Shown piece by piece: positions 25,076 through 36,138 of a DNA stretch of 64,000 nt. Position 1 is the stretch's first letter, and each line of letters begins with the position of its first letter. The notes below the pieces were generated by a model. That model made no database searches, was not told where the DNA came from, and saw nothing but the letters and a program-made list of their open reading frames with translations. The position numbers were made by a program, and so were the translations under genes. The stretch is from Ceratothoa steindachneri (lineage: Eukaryota > Arthropoda > Malacostraca > Isopoda > Cymothoidae): assembly GCA_963969495.1 (NCBI GenBank), contig OZ018322.1:161438048-161502047 (forward strand). Direction: 5' to 3'.

Positions 25076-25408
25076 AAGAACTTAATGGGGAGGGGAGATG
25101 CTCCTGGGAACTCAAAACAACTTACTCAACCTAGTCGAGATTAGCAAAGTTGTATTTCTTGAGCCCTCTCATACATTAAGTTTCCTTACACATGTACGCC
25201 CTCGCGTGCGTTTACACAGGCAATGTGTCGAACTAGACATACTCGATTTACAATTTTACAGGAAGAATAACAAAACCTTAATTCATCGATTACCCACAAA
25301 AAAACCAACAAAACAAGATACTTCCTTACCTTTCTAAGTTTTTGATAACTTAAATCCTACCGATAAATATTAACACGAACAACAAATGAAAACATGGTTT
25401 CACGCTTC

Positions 25409-25951
25409 TTAGGTGCTGAAATAACCCTCAATGGTATTTCGTCTCCGGCTATAGAGCAGCTGTACTTTATCGGCTCCTTTGATGTAGCTAATCCTAAAAT
25501 GGTGCTCTAAGACCAATACTTTACCGCGCCTGAGTCGGCCGTTCGGGTTATTGAGTCTACCCCAGTATGTTACTAAATGGTAGCGGTATTTGAACCTACT
25601 CGACTTACCCATATTATGGTACTTGACTACCTTTAAATTGAACATTAAGGCTAGAGCGGCCTGTTGCAGCGGGGCATAATTGATGGGAGCGTATGTCCCG
25701 TAGCTCTCTTTTAACCAGGGACACTGGAAGATCGTGTCTAGGTTCGATCTTTGGGGATCAAGAAATCTTTTCCCTGCGAGGTCGTTAATGGGCGTGGCGC
25801 TCACTACGACTTGGCGATTTAGCGGTAACTCCGTGGACGTTCCGTTCGGGGAGGAGACTACCAGGGGTAGAGGATACTCATCCGCGTCTACCATTTGACT
25901 AGTCTTACCTGGGTGTATTGCAATAGCACCTCTTTCCTCCTTCCTTGTCAA
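25409..25951 (-). pseudogene. Fused pol remnant: protease-like end joined to RNase H-like end
   Basis: A 180-codon open frame. Its middle has NDLAGKRFLDPQ, which resembles the end of gypsy-type aspartic protease domains (Gly-Asn-Asp-Leu-Ala-Gly). From about residue 90 it changes to APLQQAALALMFNLKVVKYH, then LNNPNGRLRRGKVLVLEHHF and ISYIKGADKVQLLYSRR. The last match the end of the RT-RNase H region of Ty3/gypsy elements (usual pattern: Gly-Arg-Leu-x-Arg-Trp, then Gly-x-x-Asn, Ala-Asp-x-Leu-Ser-Arg). The RT core between them is missing, so a deletion has joined the two in frame. The RNase H part is confident; the protease part is inference. Confidence 0.7.
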
Positions 25952-26089
25952 CTCATTTGACTCACTTCTCTTAGTAGGTAGTTCCTCAGGTACACCTGCT
26001 CGTACCTCTACCCTACCTCCTACTTCTTTCCTGATAACCCCATTTGGCTGGGTTCGCCTCGTAGGTTCTTCCTTAGGTACACATGCTGG
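25952..26089 (-). other. Spacer between gag-like and pol remnants
   Basis: The minus strand has repeated PKEEPTRR-like and PKKG-like segments (two related units, near 25970 and 26060 and again near 26150), suggesting a short internal duplication in the gag-pol linker. Confidence 0.4.
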
Positions 26090-26759
26090 TCACTTATTCC
26101 TGTTTCCTACTTCTTCCATCTTTACCCCATTTTGCTGGGTTTCCCTCGATGGTCCTTTCTTAGGTCCAGGCCGGGCTATAACTTCCTCGGCCTCTATGAG
26201 ATTCTCGATAGGTGCTCTTTCGAGTGCGAGCAATCTTTCCTTTTCTTCTCTCTCTTCTCTTTCAGCTTGAGCACGTTCTTTTTCCCTCTTCATTCTCCTT
26301 TCCTCCGCCTCTTTTTCTGCTTTCGCTATTTCATTTTCCCGTCGGGTTCTTCTTTCTTCATCTTCCAGGTTTATCTTTATTTTTCTTTCATCATCTTCTC
26401 GTTCTATCTTTATTATCCTTTCCTCATCTTCCCTTTCTATCCTTATTACGAATTCTTGTGCTTCTCTTTTCAAGAGTATTATTCTTTCGCTTGTTTTACC
26501 TCCTCTCAGCATTCTTCTGTCCTCTCTTTCTATTTTCCCCTGTATTCTGTCTTTTTCTAATTTTATGTCTCTCCGTATTTTTATTGCTTCGCATTCTCTT
26601 TTCCCTTCTCTTTTTTATATTTTCCCTCTTTCTATTAAATTCTATTATTTCTTCTTCTTCTCTTTGTATTCTCCATTCTTCGAGGATGTAGGCATCCATA
26701 TCCTCGCATTCAAATCCCAGAATTGGGGCTTGTAGGAAAAATCTTTCGACCGGATCCAT
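26090..26759 (-). pseudogene. Gag-like coiled-coil protein, one frameshift
   Basis: It starts at ATG 26759 with MDPVERFFLQAPILGFECED, then an extremely charged Glu/Arg/Lys coiled coil. Near 26500 the frame shifts into the second open stretch (26512-26090), which continues as long runs of EDEERR- and KEAEERRMKREKE-type repeats and ends GPSRETQQNGVKMEEVGN. Such a start followed by a charged coiled coil is common in Gag proteins of arthropod gypsy elements, which form the particle. No zinc knuckle was seen. The Phe-rich plus-strand frames over this interval are reverse shadows of the Glu/Arg codons. Confidence 0.65.
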
Positions 26760-27056
26760 TTTGTGTTGGTCCGTCGAATTTTCCTTACTTTACTCTCTGG
26801 TAGTTATGCCACCACTCACCAGGTAGCGCTCAGCATAACTTCTTACCCTTAATCCCCAAACTATGTTGATTGCTATACCAAGCCCAACAAAAAATTTACC
26901 ACTTGGCCTACCAATTACCTTTAGATTGTTACCACCCCTAACTCTACCAATTTTCCTCTCGTCAATTATTCTCTTAGTCCTGATATGATATTCCTTTACG
27001 TGTTGGCTCTTTCTTAATTAGACACAGCTGGGTTCTTTCTAATAACAACCTACAAA

Positions 27057-27066
27057 CCTGACACCA
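27057..27066 (-). promoter_or_regulatory. Primer-binding site, tRNA-Leu-like
   Basis: Ten bases after the 5' LTR the coding strand reads TGGTGTCAGG, complementary to a 3' end CCTGACACCA. That is the acceptor end of many eukaryotic tRNA-Leu genes plus CCA. The assignment to Leu rests on general knowledge of that tRNA. Confidence 0.7.
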
Positions 27067-27076
27067 CTTTTATTTA

Positions 27077-28537
27077 TGTCGTAGAATTTCCTCCCCTTTT
27101 TGTTCTATCTCTAAGAGTGATAAGGGTGTCTCAATAGATTGATATTATAAGAATATCTTAACAAACAGAGCCGTTACGAAACAAGTAAGGATATATAAGA
27201 GAAACGCAAAATAATCCCTAAATAAACTTAGATTTTACCTTTATCAATTTAATTCATAACTTTTATACATTAACTACAGCAATACTCTAAATATTATTAT
27301 AAACTAGAATTCTTTAAATTAATTTACCCACAAAAATTGGTTAACGTTTTCTCTACACACAACAATAATATAAGAACTAGGCTTACGGACTCATGTGGAG
27401 TTTAAAGGCTTCAGGAATGTTATTTACTCTCGACGCGTGCCACCGGCCAGATGTAGATGAGCGAGATCACACGGTTGTTTTGGCGAGGGTGGCAGCTGGG
27501 GGGTACACACGTTCTTCCGGGAGGGGAAGGGGGTTCTTTAAGGACGAGAACCAATACGGTGCTTTATGCTACACCTAGGCAGTCGTGGTATCTCTAGCGA
27601 GAGTGAGTCGAACTTGGTTCTTAAATCAAGCTAACTTGGAGTGCGGTGTGACCACCGAGTAACGAGCTTGAGGAGGAGCTTTTCTCCTTCGTTACTTATT
27701 TCCTTATGGACGATGACTGAACTCAAGAGGGTCTTCTTCAAGGGCAAGGATAACGGAGGGATGTTTGTCTGGACAGAATTATTTGAACTTGGTTCCTTAC
27801 CAAGTTAACTTAGGAGTTCGGTGTGGCCACCGAGTAAAGGGCTCGAGGGGGAGCCTTTTCCTTCTTCTTCTTAATTCCTCAAGGACGAGGAATACCCCTG
27901 TTGTTTAAGGTGCACCAGGATATGAGGAGTCTCTCTGGCGAGAGTAAGTTGAACTTACCAAAGTTAACTTATCGTTTGGTTTGATAACCAGGGACTTAGC
28001 TCGAGGATGAGCTTCTTCTTGGCCCCTTAAGGTAGGTAGCCCTGCCTCTCTTGCAGGGTACTTCTTGGTCTGGCGAGCCGAGTACACTACCTCTCCAGTC
28101 TCGGTAGTTCGGTTTGATCCGAAGACTTCGTTACCAAGAGACTGACGTATACTACCTCGATTTTCCTCAGAGTTCCTCATTTATACCTCGTTTCCCCTTC
28201 GGGGAGTAGTAAGGGGGGACGGGATTAAGGACGGCCCCAGGAGAGTTCTTTTTCCAAAGGGTTTTCAACACTTAGTCAAACATCGGCTCCTCGTTAGCCT
28301 TCGAGCTTGGGAGAAACACGTCTCCAATTTCTTATTTGACGTGAAACTGGATCTCACTCTCCTGGGGGAGATCTTACATTTTGACCTTTAGGGTCTTTCA
28401 TGGCACCGAGTTGTGCCACATTGCGGTTAAGCACTGAACCCGCTGATGCCTTTAACGGATGTCTTTGCAGGACCGCCTTGTGACTGCACCAAGAGTGAAC
28501 GAGGAGGAGGGGGGGGTGAAGTGACGATTCCCCTACA
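27077..28537 (-). repeat. 5' LTR (right copy)
   Basis: 1461 bp, collinear with 23598-25063. Differences cluster in the first 350 bp and around 28190-28230 and 28500-28525, where small indels in poly(G) or poly(C) runs occur. Confidence 0.93.
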
Positions 28538-28569
28538 ATATATATATATAAAGAAACTATTATAAATTG

Positions 28570-29690
28570 GCCTTATTACCTCAATTTAACAACTTTGTGA
28601 TAATACGGAACGTTTTACACGGGGAAAATACTATAGTGGCTGCAAAACCTTGCATAAAGACAGATAGAGCTAAATCGAATGGACTAAAAGTTAATCACAG
28701 AACCAGAAATCTCCCGACTGCTGTTCAATCCACTCCTGGACGGCGAGCTGGAGATCTTTATCGTCTTCAAACCGGGGCCCACGCAGTGCAGCCTTGAGCT
28801 GGCTGAATAAAACGTAGTCGCTAGGGACCAGAACTGGACTGTAAGGGTGATGGTTGAGTTTCACGAATCCACACTCGCGCAAGGCAGCTTGCGCAACTCT
28901 GGCCTTGTAGACAGGGGCATTGTCGTGGAGAAGCAGGACACCGCGTGTCAACTTGCCGCGCCGCTTCAGACGGATGCACTTCTTCAACCCAGTTAGTTCC
29001 TCGGCCTAATATTGGCTTGTGATAGTCCTTTCACGAGGCGCATAGCCCACCATCAACACTCCCTCAGAATCAGAGAAGATGGTGGCCATGATCTTTCTGG
29101 CTAAGGGTTGGGTACGGAACTTGATGGGGGTCGGAGAGCCGCTTTTGAGCATGGTCTCGGGATCCCAGTGATGGGCCAACGTTTCATCACCTGTCACTAT
29201 ACGTGACTCGAATCCCACCGAATCTTGGTTGAACAGAAGCAGCAGCTCCTCCGAACTTTGACGACGTTGAAGTCGATGATGGGGCGTGAGGTTTCGTAAG
29301 ATTTCTAGGGACTTAACGGGCAGAGACCTTGGTCATGGCCAAATTGTCGTGGATGATGTTGATAACATTTCCATGAGATATTACACGTTTTCGCTCGATT
29401 TCTTCGACCTTCACCCGTCGATTTTCGAGGATCATCCTCTCCACACGGGCCATATTGTCCTCGTGGGTCACGTCTGACGAGCGTCATGGACGGGGGTAAA
29501 CTTCAAGGGACTCACGACCATGGCGGAACTCCCTATTACAGCGAGCAATGACTGAATAGGAAGGGGCGGTGCCGGTGTACACTGCAACCATGCGTTCATA
29601 AATCTCTTTTTCATTCTTGCCTTCCTTAGGTAAAAGTTTGATCACTGCGCGGTGTTCAACCTCTTACAAGGTTGAAAAATTTGTGACTGA
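28570..29690 (-). pseudogene. Mariner transposase pseudogene, DD34D
   Basis: A near-complete mariner gene in several frames. Amino-terminal: VEHRAVIKLLPKEGKNEKEI and APSYSVIARCNREFRHGRES, then ENMARVERMILENRRVKVEE (helix-turn-helix region). Core: IVTGDETLAHHWDPET (first Asp), KIMATIFSDSEGVLMVGY, then VLLLHDNAPVYKARVAQAAL (second Asp) and YSPVLVPSDYVLF (third Asp). There are 34 residues between the last two Asp residues, the mariner signature. The Asp of SPDL has become Val, but the catalytic Asp of PSDY is kept. Stops occur after LEVYPRP and after TKVSAR, and frameshifts near 29200-29290 and 29000. The protein is related to the transposase part of SETMAR-type genes. Terminal repeats were not found. 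Confidence 0.85.
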
Positions 29691-30900
29691 TGATGTGCGA
29701 TCAGCTACTGCTTCTTAAATAGACGAGAAAATAGCGTGCGCCTTAGGTCCTGACTAGTCATAACTTGTCCTAACACCCCCACAAACAGCCATCCCCCTTC
29801 CTCTGTTTTGCCCTACCGATTCGCAAAAATTACTGACCGTCCCTCGTAGGTGCCAAACTTCTCGCAGACTTTCCCCCTTCAGATTACCCTAGACGCAGCA
29901 AGTTAATCATTGTGGCTACCCACCCCAGGAGCCAATAATTGGAACGGACACTTTAAGAAGAAGAATTCCGATTTGAGTCACAGTTTGACTCACCTTCGCG
30001 ATCCCGCCTAGGATCATTATATCAGGACGCCGGTCTAGGATTACCCACACATTCGGTAACTTCGGACAACCGGGTTAAGTGTAAACATTTTCAGAAGAAG
30101 AAGACATTCACCACCACCCTCCAAATACTTAAGAACTCCAAGGTATCGTTAAAGTCAATTATCCCCTCCCCTAACTTTACCAGTTTAACTTGAAGTTCCA
30201 CCCCGAGCTCATAACCTTGATTATTTCATGTGATTAATTCAGTGCTTAATTACATAATATTATTCAATTCATTCTTTCGAGTTCAATTAAGACGCAAGCA
30301 CCCTAGTACGTAGAATTCAAGTGTAATCCCCACGACATTATATAGACTTACCTATTCAGTGCAAAGACTAATCCTATTTATACCTATATACGCTATTTCA
30401 TAATTCTAATTCATGTATATTAAAGATTATTTTGGTATCTGTGTGTTTAACTATTTTAGACGATCCTTTGGCAATTAATAAGCAATCCACTCGGCTTAAT
30501 TCTCAATATTACATAAGTCCACCCATTACTGGCTTTGACTGAGTAAAAACACACTCAAGGGGTCACTATCTTGATTTTGATCAAAAGGGACGCCTCGAGG
30601 TTATTCGTATTCACCGGAAGTGGCTACGGTAGGTGTATTGGCTACACTTCACCTCCAATTCACCTTGGTGCGGGAATATGATATATGCCTAGGAAGTGGG
30701 ACTGTGATTACCCACTCACCAACCCTCGACACTGAGAGATGCACCCGGTTTGCAAATGCAGACGAATAATTTACTCTGCACGGCGTAGAGAAAGTGGTAT
30801 ATCCCCAGCATCTTAATTTTGGAAAGGCTGAAACCACTGGTAGACAAGCGAAGACCGAATTCGTGTATTGAGTCTACCTTCCGAAAGACACTTAGGCCGC
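29691..30900. other. No gene assigned
   Basis: The composition is more balanced than average. A minus-strand 62-codon frame at 30649-30837 has no known motif. The stretch might be untranslated sequence of a retroelement; no terminal repeats were found. Confidence 0.4.
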
Positions 30901-30989
30901 AGGTACATAAAACTCGATCTTGTAGTCAAGCTTCGAACTAACAAAAGATAGATATAATAGCAAAGCAGTAGCTTTATTAGCGTTCGAGA

Positions 30990-32150
30990 TGCTAAACGTC
31001 ACAGAACGAAGAATGTCCATGGTGCGGGGAAAAAGACCCTAAAGCTGCGTATATGAGCCTCCCCAGTGAGCTTGGTCCAAAGCAAAACCAGAGAAACGAT
31101 GCAAATTCACCTTAGATTCGCGTTTATAAACAAGTCCTTTCACAGAATTGACGATCTCATTAACAGTCATAAATATTAATTGAGAGTCGTCCCATCGCCT
31201 CACTCCTGTATAGCCTCCATGATACCGTATCGACATGCGGTATCATAGGCTTCTCTTGATCACAAAACACTGTGGCGTAGTGCTGTCTACGAAGGAATTC
31301 CTCGCCGTCAGCATCTTCCGGTAGCAGCAGAATATCCTAGGTGTGGAAGATCTTTCGAAAGTTGCACAGTATAGAGAACAGGAGGTCTCTGTTTCCTATG
31401 AAAAATAGCTAGTTTACCATATACCATTTTCTCCATGCACAGACCGGAAATTGGGAGAGACTGAGCCGAAGCCCTCGAAGATTAAGTGATTTCTTCCTGG
31501 TTTGCAAAAAGCGAGCACGGGAAACATTAGAAAAGAATCTGGAAAGATAATCTCCCTTCAGATTCTGTATAACAACTTACCAGAAGAGCTATGCCTCGTT
31601 AATTCACCTTAGAGTTGAAGCATGTGATACGAGACATCGTCCGGACCGGGTTTGGTGTCTGATCACGAAGCGAGAATGAAAAGCTTCTCAATCAACATAA
31701 ACTTTTTTTCGAAGGATTCTCCGCCTATGGAGGTAAAGCCAAGTGAGTGGCCTTCAGTCACATCATGATGTACATTGAATGCTGGCAGAGCAATATACAT
31801 GATAGAAAATATGGAGATAGCATTCGCTATGGAAGCGGTGTCCGAGATTTCGTTTCCATAATCCTAGAGAACGGAAATGGGCTGGGGGAAAGCTTGTAAG
31901 AGCTTGATCGGAATTAATTTTACTCGCGTCCAGACCTCTGCTTGTTGGGTCTTTCCGTTTTGTGAAGACAGATATACTAGCCAATAAGAGCGGCACACGT
32001 GCTTCAAAACATACCGTAACCTAGCTGTAGCTCGACGAAATTCAGCGATAGTAAAATCCTTCAGGTTTAGTTTATTCTGCTATCGTCATAACGCTTCTGT
32101 TTGATGGCGATCTCAAATTCGATTGACCACCATGGAAGCAGGCCGCTTGC
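30990..32150 (-). pseudogene. Jockey-like reverse transcriptase remnant
   Basis: In order on the minus strand: LPWWSIEFEIAIKQK (about 32130; family has Pro-Trp-Trp), AEFRRATARLRYVLKH (about 32030), SDTKPGPDDVSYHML (about 31650; the conserved Pro-Gly-Pro-Asp), FPVLAFCKPGRN (about 31520), NGIW near 31430 where the family has Glu-Lys-Met, and FCDQEK followed after a frameshift by AYDTACRYGIMEA (about 31240, first catalytic Asp region). The 3' part has a Val-Asn-Ser-Val-Lys-Gly-rich frame at 31039-31236. The Asp-Asp active site was not found intact. Confidence 0.72.
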
Positions 32151-32429
32151 ATAAAGGCCAGAGACTAACATTTTTCTAAAATATAGTCAAGCGCGCCCGC
32201 GCTAAGTTTTGTGGCATGGTCTTTCAGGCGGAAAAGTTCCCAAAAATGATATTTTAATGCTAAATTGATCACTAACATGCAGGTCATCGACTCTAATCCA
32301 ACCTAAAACAGTCTGGAGATCACAGTGATATATGATGCAAGGAAAATGAAGCAATTTTGGGGTAGTGATGCGTAAACTCATCGATATTTAGGACACCTAT
32401 CTTCAGCTCATCGATGAGGTAAGCAAGGA

Positions 32430-32880
32430 TCTGAACCTTGTGATTGATCTACTAGTTTCTCCAATTGATGTGTCAATCGTTTAAAACCCCAAGCATTAGA
32501 AAGGGCCTCGGTCACCTTTCCACGAAACAGAGGAAGTTTCAAGCGTCGAAGTCGGCTAACAGTGCAATGTACGCAGAAATAACAGGTTCCCTTATATCCA
32601 GCAGCAGCATCAGTTGTCCTGCTACTGCCTCAAGGGAGGTGTTTAAATCAAAGATGAGAAACGAGACATCATTCCACCTGTAAATCGAGCATCCTCCTGC
32701 CCGGCCCCTATCCTGTGGTGGTACGTTACAAAAACTTTATACCCGGGAGGGTGGGTAGGGAGCACGTGGCCAGGACCATTACTGCAAAAAGTTAAAAAAA
32801 GGAAAACGGGAGGAGCTGAGCTTCTGCAGCCCTTCCAAGTTGGCCCAGAGTCTGCAGCAATTCTTTTGACGGAATAAACC
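32430..32880 (-). pseudogene. Jockey-like endonuclease remnant
   Basis: The minus strand reads SQWNCCRLWANLEGLQKLSS (about 32870-32810), matching the family start Gln-Trp-Asn-Cys-Arg. It continues LPGYKVFVTYHHR in a shifted frame, then NDVSFLIFDLNTSLEAVAGQ and LMLLLDIREPVISAYI, and later a segment equivalent to Gly-Asp-Phe-Asn-Ala-His reading LGVLND and HINW. The order and content define an apurinic-like endonuclease. Several stops and at least three frameshifts are present. Confidence 0.72.
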
Positions 32881-32999
32881 CTCCAGGCCTAGCTCCGAGG
32901 AGATGCGGGAGCCCTTTTCGAAGTGAAGTCTCTGGCGAGAATAACCCACGTTTCCCAAATGCAGAATTCCGGGCCCAGTTGCCCGAACATGGTACTTTT

Positions 33000-34620
33000 G
33001 GCTCTGTTGATCATAAGGAATTATCGGAGATAATTTGCCTTGCTATGCGAGTATTTTTCTTCCTCCGCCTCGAAAACTATGGCGGGTGTGGTGGATTCGG
33101 ATGCTAGGATTCAATCTTTTGGGGGATCCCTCGTCGCCGAGTCACCTGGACCAGAATTGAGGACAACGGGATTATGAGCGAAGCTCCTTAGGTGGTGCCC
33201 TTATTTAGGGGGAGAGCTTAAGGAATCCAGGATATCGACCGTTTCGCTTTAAAGGAAATGGTCACGCTAGGTTTGGGGGGGAGCCAAGACTGGATGTGAT
33301 AGTGAAAGCTTTGTACCATCCGTTCTACCAAGGCTGGGCTTGGGCAGAATAGAGAAAGCAAAAGGTTTCGAATTGGTGCGGAAACGGCCGTGTCTTGTAG
33401 GGGCCAAGAGCAAAGGGTGCCTCTTTTTAAAATTCAGGCATAAGACGTCTCAGGCAGCGCTGAGCGGGACTGAACCAAGTTCTTAGCATCGCAAAATGAG
33501 AGAGGATCCTTAGCATGCACGGCCAGGATTTAATAGTGCAGGAGATACGCACTACATTGCTTCGAAAAATCTGGATGCGGCTCATACAGACTTCGAGTAA
33601 CCCCGAATTTTTGCGTATACATGAGCATTTGTATGCCTAAAACTGTGGCAGTAGTAGGACTTTCGCGGCAGTTGCACGAATGCCTTCACGCATTAGCGAT
33701 ACAAGCTGACAGACAACGACTCAGGGAGGCTTTCATAGTCAAACGTGACAAATATTAAAGGGATGGTCTCGAAACTCCTCCCAGTTTTCTCTTTACAAGT
33801 TCGAGATTGACAGACTCTGTCCATTCAGCTATAAGTTGATATCATTTATGCAGTAGTCTACATGTTCCCTCGTATAAATAACCACTTCTCTTAAGAAGTT
33901 TATAGTAAAGTCTAGCGTCACACTCACCATTGAAGGGCTCTAATCATGGTCACCTGAGAGCGATTTGACGCATTTGCCAGAAGACTTGCTACCGAGAAAC
34001 GAGGCACCATCGGCTCTGTATAAATAATGCTATCTACTGCTCTCCTCTAAAGGAGCATGTTGCTCTTGGCCATCATGCTACCACCATAGGAGCGAATAAT
34101 GACAGCACCGACGTAATTAACTCTCCTATTGCGACTTTGTTCTTGGTTTGGGCCACCCCACTTGAGAGAGTGTGAGAGCCCGGCGTGCCAATTTTGGCAT
34201 GGTTGTGTGCAGAAGTGAAGCAGCTCCTTCCCTTCCCGAAGCCCCAATGGAAGGAGAATAACCTTTACTCTTTTCTTTTTTGTTCTAGTGCTTTATATTT
34301 TTGTGAGCAGAGACTGGGTAATGAACCATCTTCTTTCCACCGTAGGATGGACCAGACTCAGCAAATTCCTTATCTAAGATGGAGATGGTCTTACCTGTCA
34401 TAAGGCCACCAGCTAATGGAATTCTCTTTGCCCGAGCCACTCGAAGCAAAGCTTGCACATAATCAGATTTAGATTCAGGTTTTGAAACGGAGAAAAGGTT
34501 TGCCCCCTTTTAGTTCCTGCGATAAGCGGCTGTGTCATTCCGGGGTTATTTATATCTCAGAGGAAGGCCTCAATGTGGCAATCTCGCCCAATTAAATAAC
34601 TATCCCCTTCAAGTTACCTT
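33000..34620 (-). other. Probable ORF1/5' region of the Jockey-like LINE
   Basis: Placed only by position upstream of the endonuclease. A minus-strand frame at 34047-34247 is open for 66 codons without zinc-knuckle motifs. No firm product is called. Confidence 0.3.
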
Positions 34621-34804
34621 CACTCAGAGTTAAGTCTCTGGCCGACGAACCGCCTCCATTAGGGAAGAGACCGCGACACGCACAGTGGCCACCCGGAATG
34701 TCAAAATACATGAATGAAGGACTGTAGGGAGCACGGTCTGATATGCCCCCTTCCGCTTTGCCGCATTATGAGTGATGGCACTGTAGAGGTATAGTAAAAG
34801 ATTA

Positions 34805-34805
<1 letters not shown>

Positions 34806-34881
<76 letters not shown>

Positions 34882-34886
34882 TATAG
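34806..34886. repeat. (AT)n microsatellite
   Basis: About 80 bases of AT with one TG interruption near 34862. Confidence 0.97.
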
Positions 34887-36042
34887 GTATCGAGTCTAAG
34901 GAAATGATAACTAAAGACATCTGGGTTTAGCTTTGCCCCTTCGATGTTCTCCGGTAACATAGGATAACGGGCAAAAGGGTAAGTGATACAAAACTGGTTC
35001 CTGACCTCAGCTCAAAAAGGCAGGGCCTTCGAGGGTGCTCTTAGAAACAACACATTCAAAAGTTCAAACTGCCGATATCGAATTACCCCCTCTCCGAGCC
35101 ACAAGACGCAAAAGTGTGGGAGACCACCTAAGGTCCCACCTTGCGAGCCTTCCCTTCCTTCCTCTACCTCCCCACCCACCTTAGCGGGAGTAAGTTGGGT
35201 ATATAACAGGATGACCCATGTAAACCAGGCTTTTTGTTCGTTCTCACCGAAGAGACAAGAAAGTCACCGCTTGACAGAAGATTTTTCGAGTTCAACAGGA
35301 AGACTCAAAAATTACCGGTACAAAGTTATTGCATGTTAAGAAGAATTTGCAGTCCTTGTACAATACCAGATTGTACCAAGGAAGCTCAGCGCCGTTCGAG
35401 CCCCAAGATTAGTGATTATCAACCTACACAGATTGAGCACTCCAAATCTTAGTCTATCTGAATTGGACAAACCCCAACTAGATAGAAAAAATAAAAAGAA
35501 GATAACGATTTAATCTCGTCCGGAAGCAAAGAGGAAGGGCTAAGTTTTAACTTGAAGTCGCCTCTACCCGAGATCCCTCGTGACGTCACCCGTCAACTCG
35601 CCAGGCAAGTCAACGAACGCTATCTAGCGAACAAACACCCTATCCCAATCAAACATCCCCAAAGATATTCTAACTGGAAACTTGCATTAATCTCCATTAC
35701 CTTATGTAAGTAAAGAATAATCCTGTTATTTATGTCCTCGTGCATAATAATTAGTTTAGTGGATGTCTGACTAAGGACAAAGCTATTAACTTAAAAATTC
35801 TTCCCCCCGTAAAATTTTAAAGTCTATTTTTCTTTTGTAAATGCACTGTTTTAATTATCCCCGAGTGAGTTGAAGTGGCAATATTTGATAGTCAAGAAAG
35901 AAACCCAGTTTATTTATTCACTAGAATAAAAATAAAGATTAGCACTCTTAGAGCCCGATCCTCAAGCGATCACTGAGGCACGAACCTACGCCTTAATTTA
36001 AAGTTATTTGGTTTATTAAAAAAAAATTAATAAAACAAATAA

Positions 36043-36045
<3 letters not shown>
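34887..36045. other. No gene assigned
   Basis: Plus-strand frames at 34983-35339 and 35234-35452 overlap in different phases; the first is Pro/Ser-rich without motifs. GC-rich sequence here may belong to a decayed retroelement. Confidence 0.4.
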
Positions 36046-36106
<61 letters not shown>

Positions 36107-36119
36107 ATATATATTTATT
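36046..36119. repeat. (AT)n microsatellite with ATTTAT interruptions
   Basis: About 70 bases of AT just before the sequence CATTCTACGACA. Confidence 0.95.
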
Positions 36120-36127
36120 AGCTCGGC

Positions 36128-36138
36128 ATTCTACGACA
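36128..36138 (+). repeat. Possible LTR terminus matching the 23.6-kb element
   Basis: ATTCTACGACA is identical to the last 11 bases of the coding-sense LTR at 23598-28537. It may be the end of a related solo or decayed LTR whose body lies to the left; similarity does not extend further, so this is weak. Confidence 0.35.

Larger units (their letters stand above)
23598..28537 (-). mobile_element. Internally deleted LTR retrotransposon (Ty3/gypsy type)
   Basis: Two direct repeats of 1466 and 1461 bp, each starting TGTCGTAGAAT and ending CCCCTACA, flank a 2013-bp interior. ATATA lies on both sides (23593-23597 and 28538-28542), a plausible 5-bp target duplication although the flank is an AT repeat. 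Coding is on the minus strand, so the right LTR is the 5' LTR. A primer-binding site follows it and a purine tract precedes the left LTR. The interior has a gag-like gene and a short fused pol remnant; integrase, most of RT and any envelope gene are absent. By eye the LTRs differ at about 4 percent of sites, so insertion was not very recent. Confidence 0.92.
30960..34620 (-). mobile_element. Degraded Jockey-like LINE
   Basis: Minus-strand non-LTR element of about 3.6 kb. Going 5' to 3' on the minus strand there is an unreadable possible ORF1 part (about 34600-33000), an endonuclease (32870-32430) and a reverse transcriptase (about 32150-30990). All are fragmented. A similar element, in the opposite orientation, is at 58.4-62.8 kb. 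Confidence 0.7.

Noticed and set aside
26132..26691. Two long plus-strand frames of 142 and 159 codons rich in Phe, Leu and Ser
   Set aside because: They are the reverse strand of the Glu/Arg/Lys coiled-coil gag-like gene (GAR/GAA codons read back as TTC/CTC). No independent motif.
28570..29690. SETMAR-type host gene
   Set aside because: Only the mariner part is present, with stops and no SET domain nearby; a plain transposon copy is sufficient.
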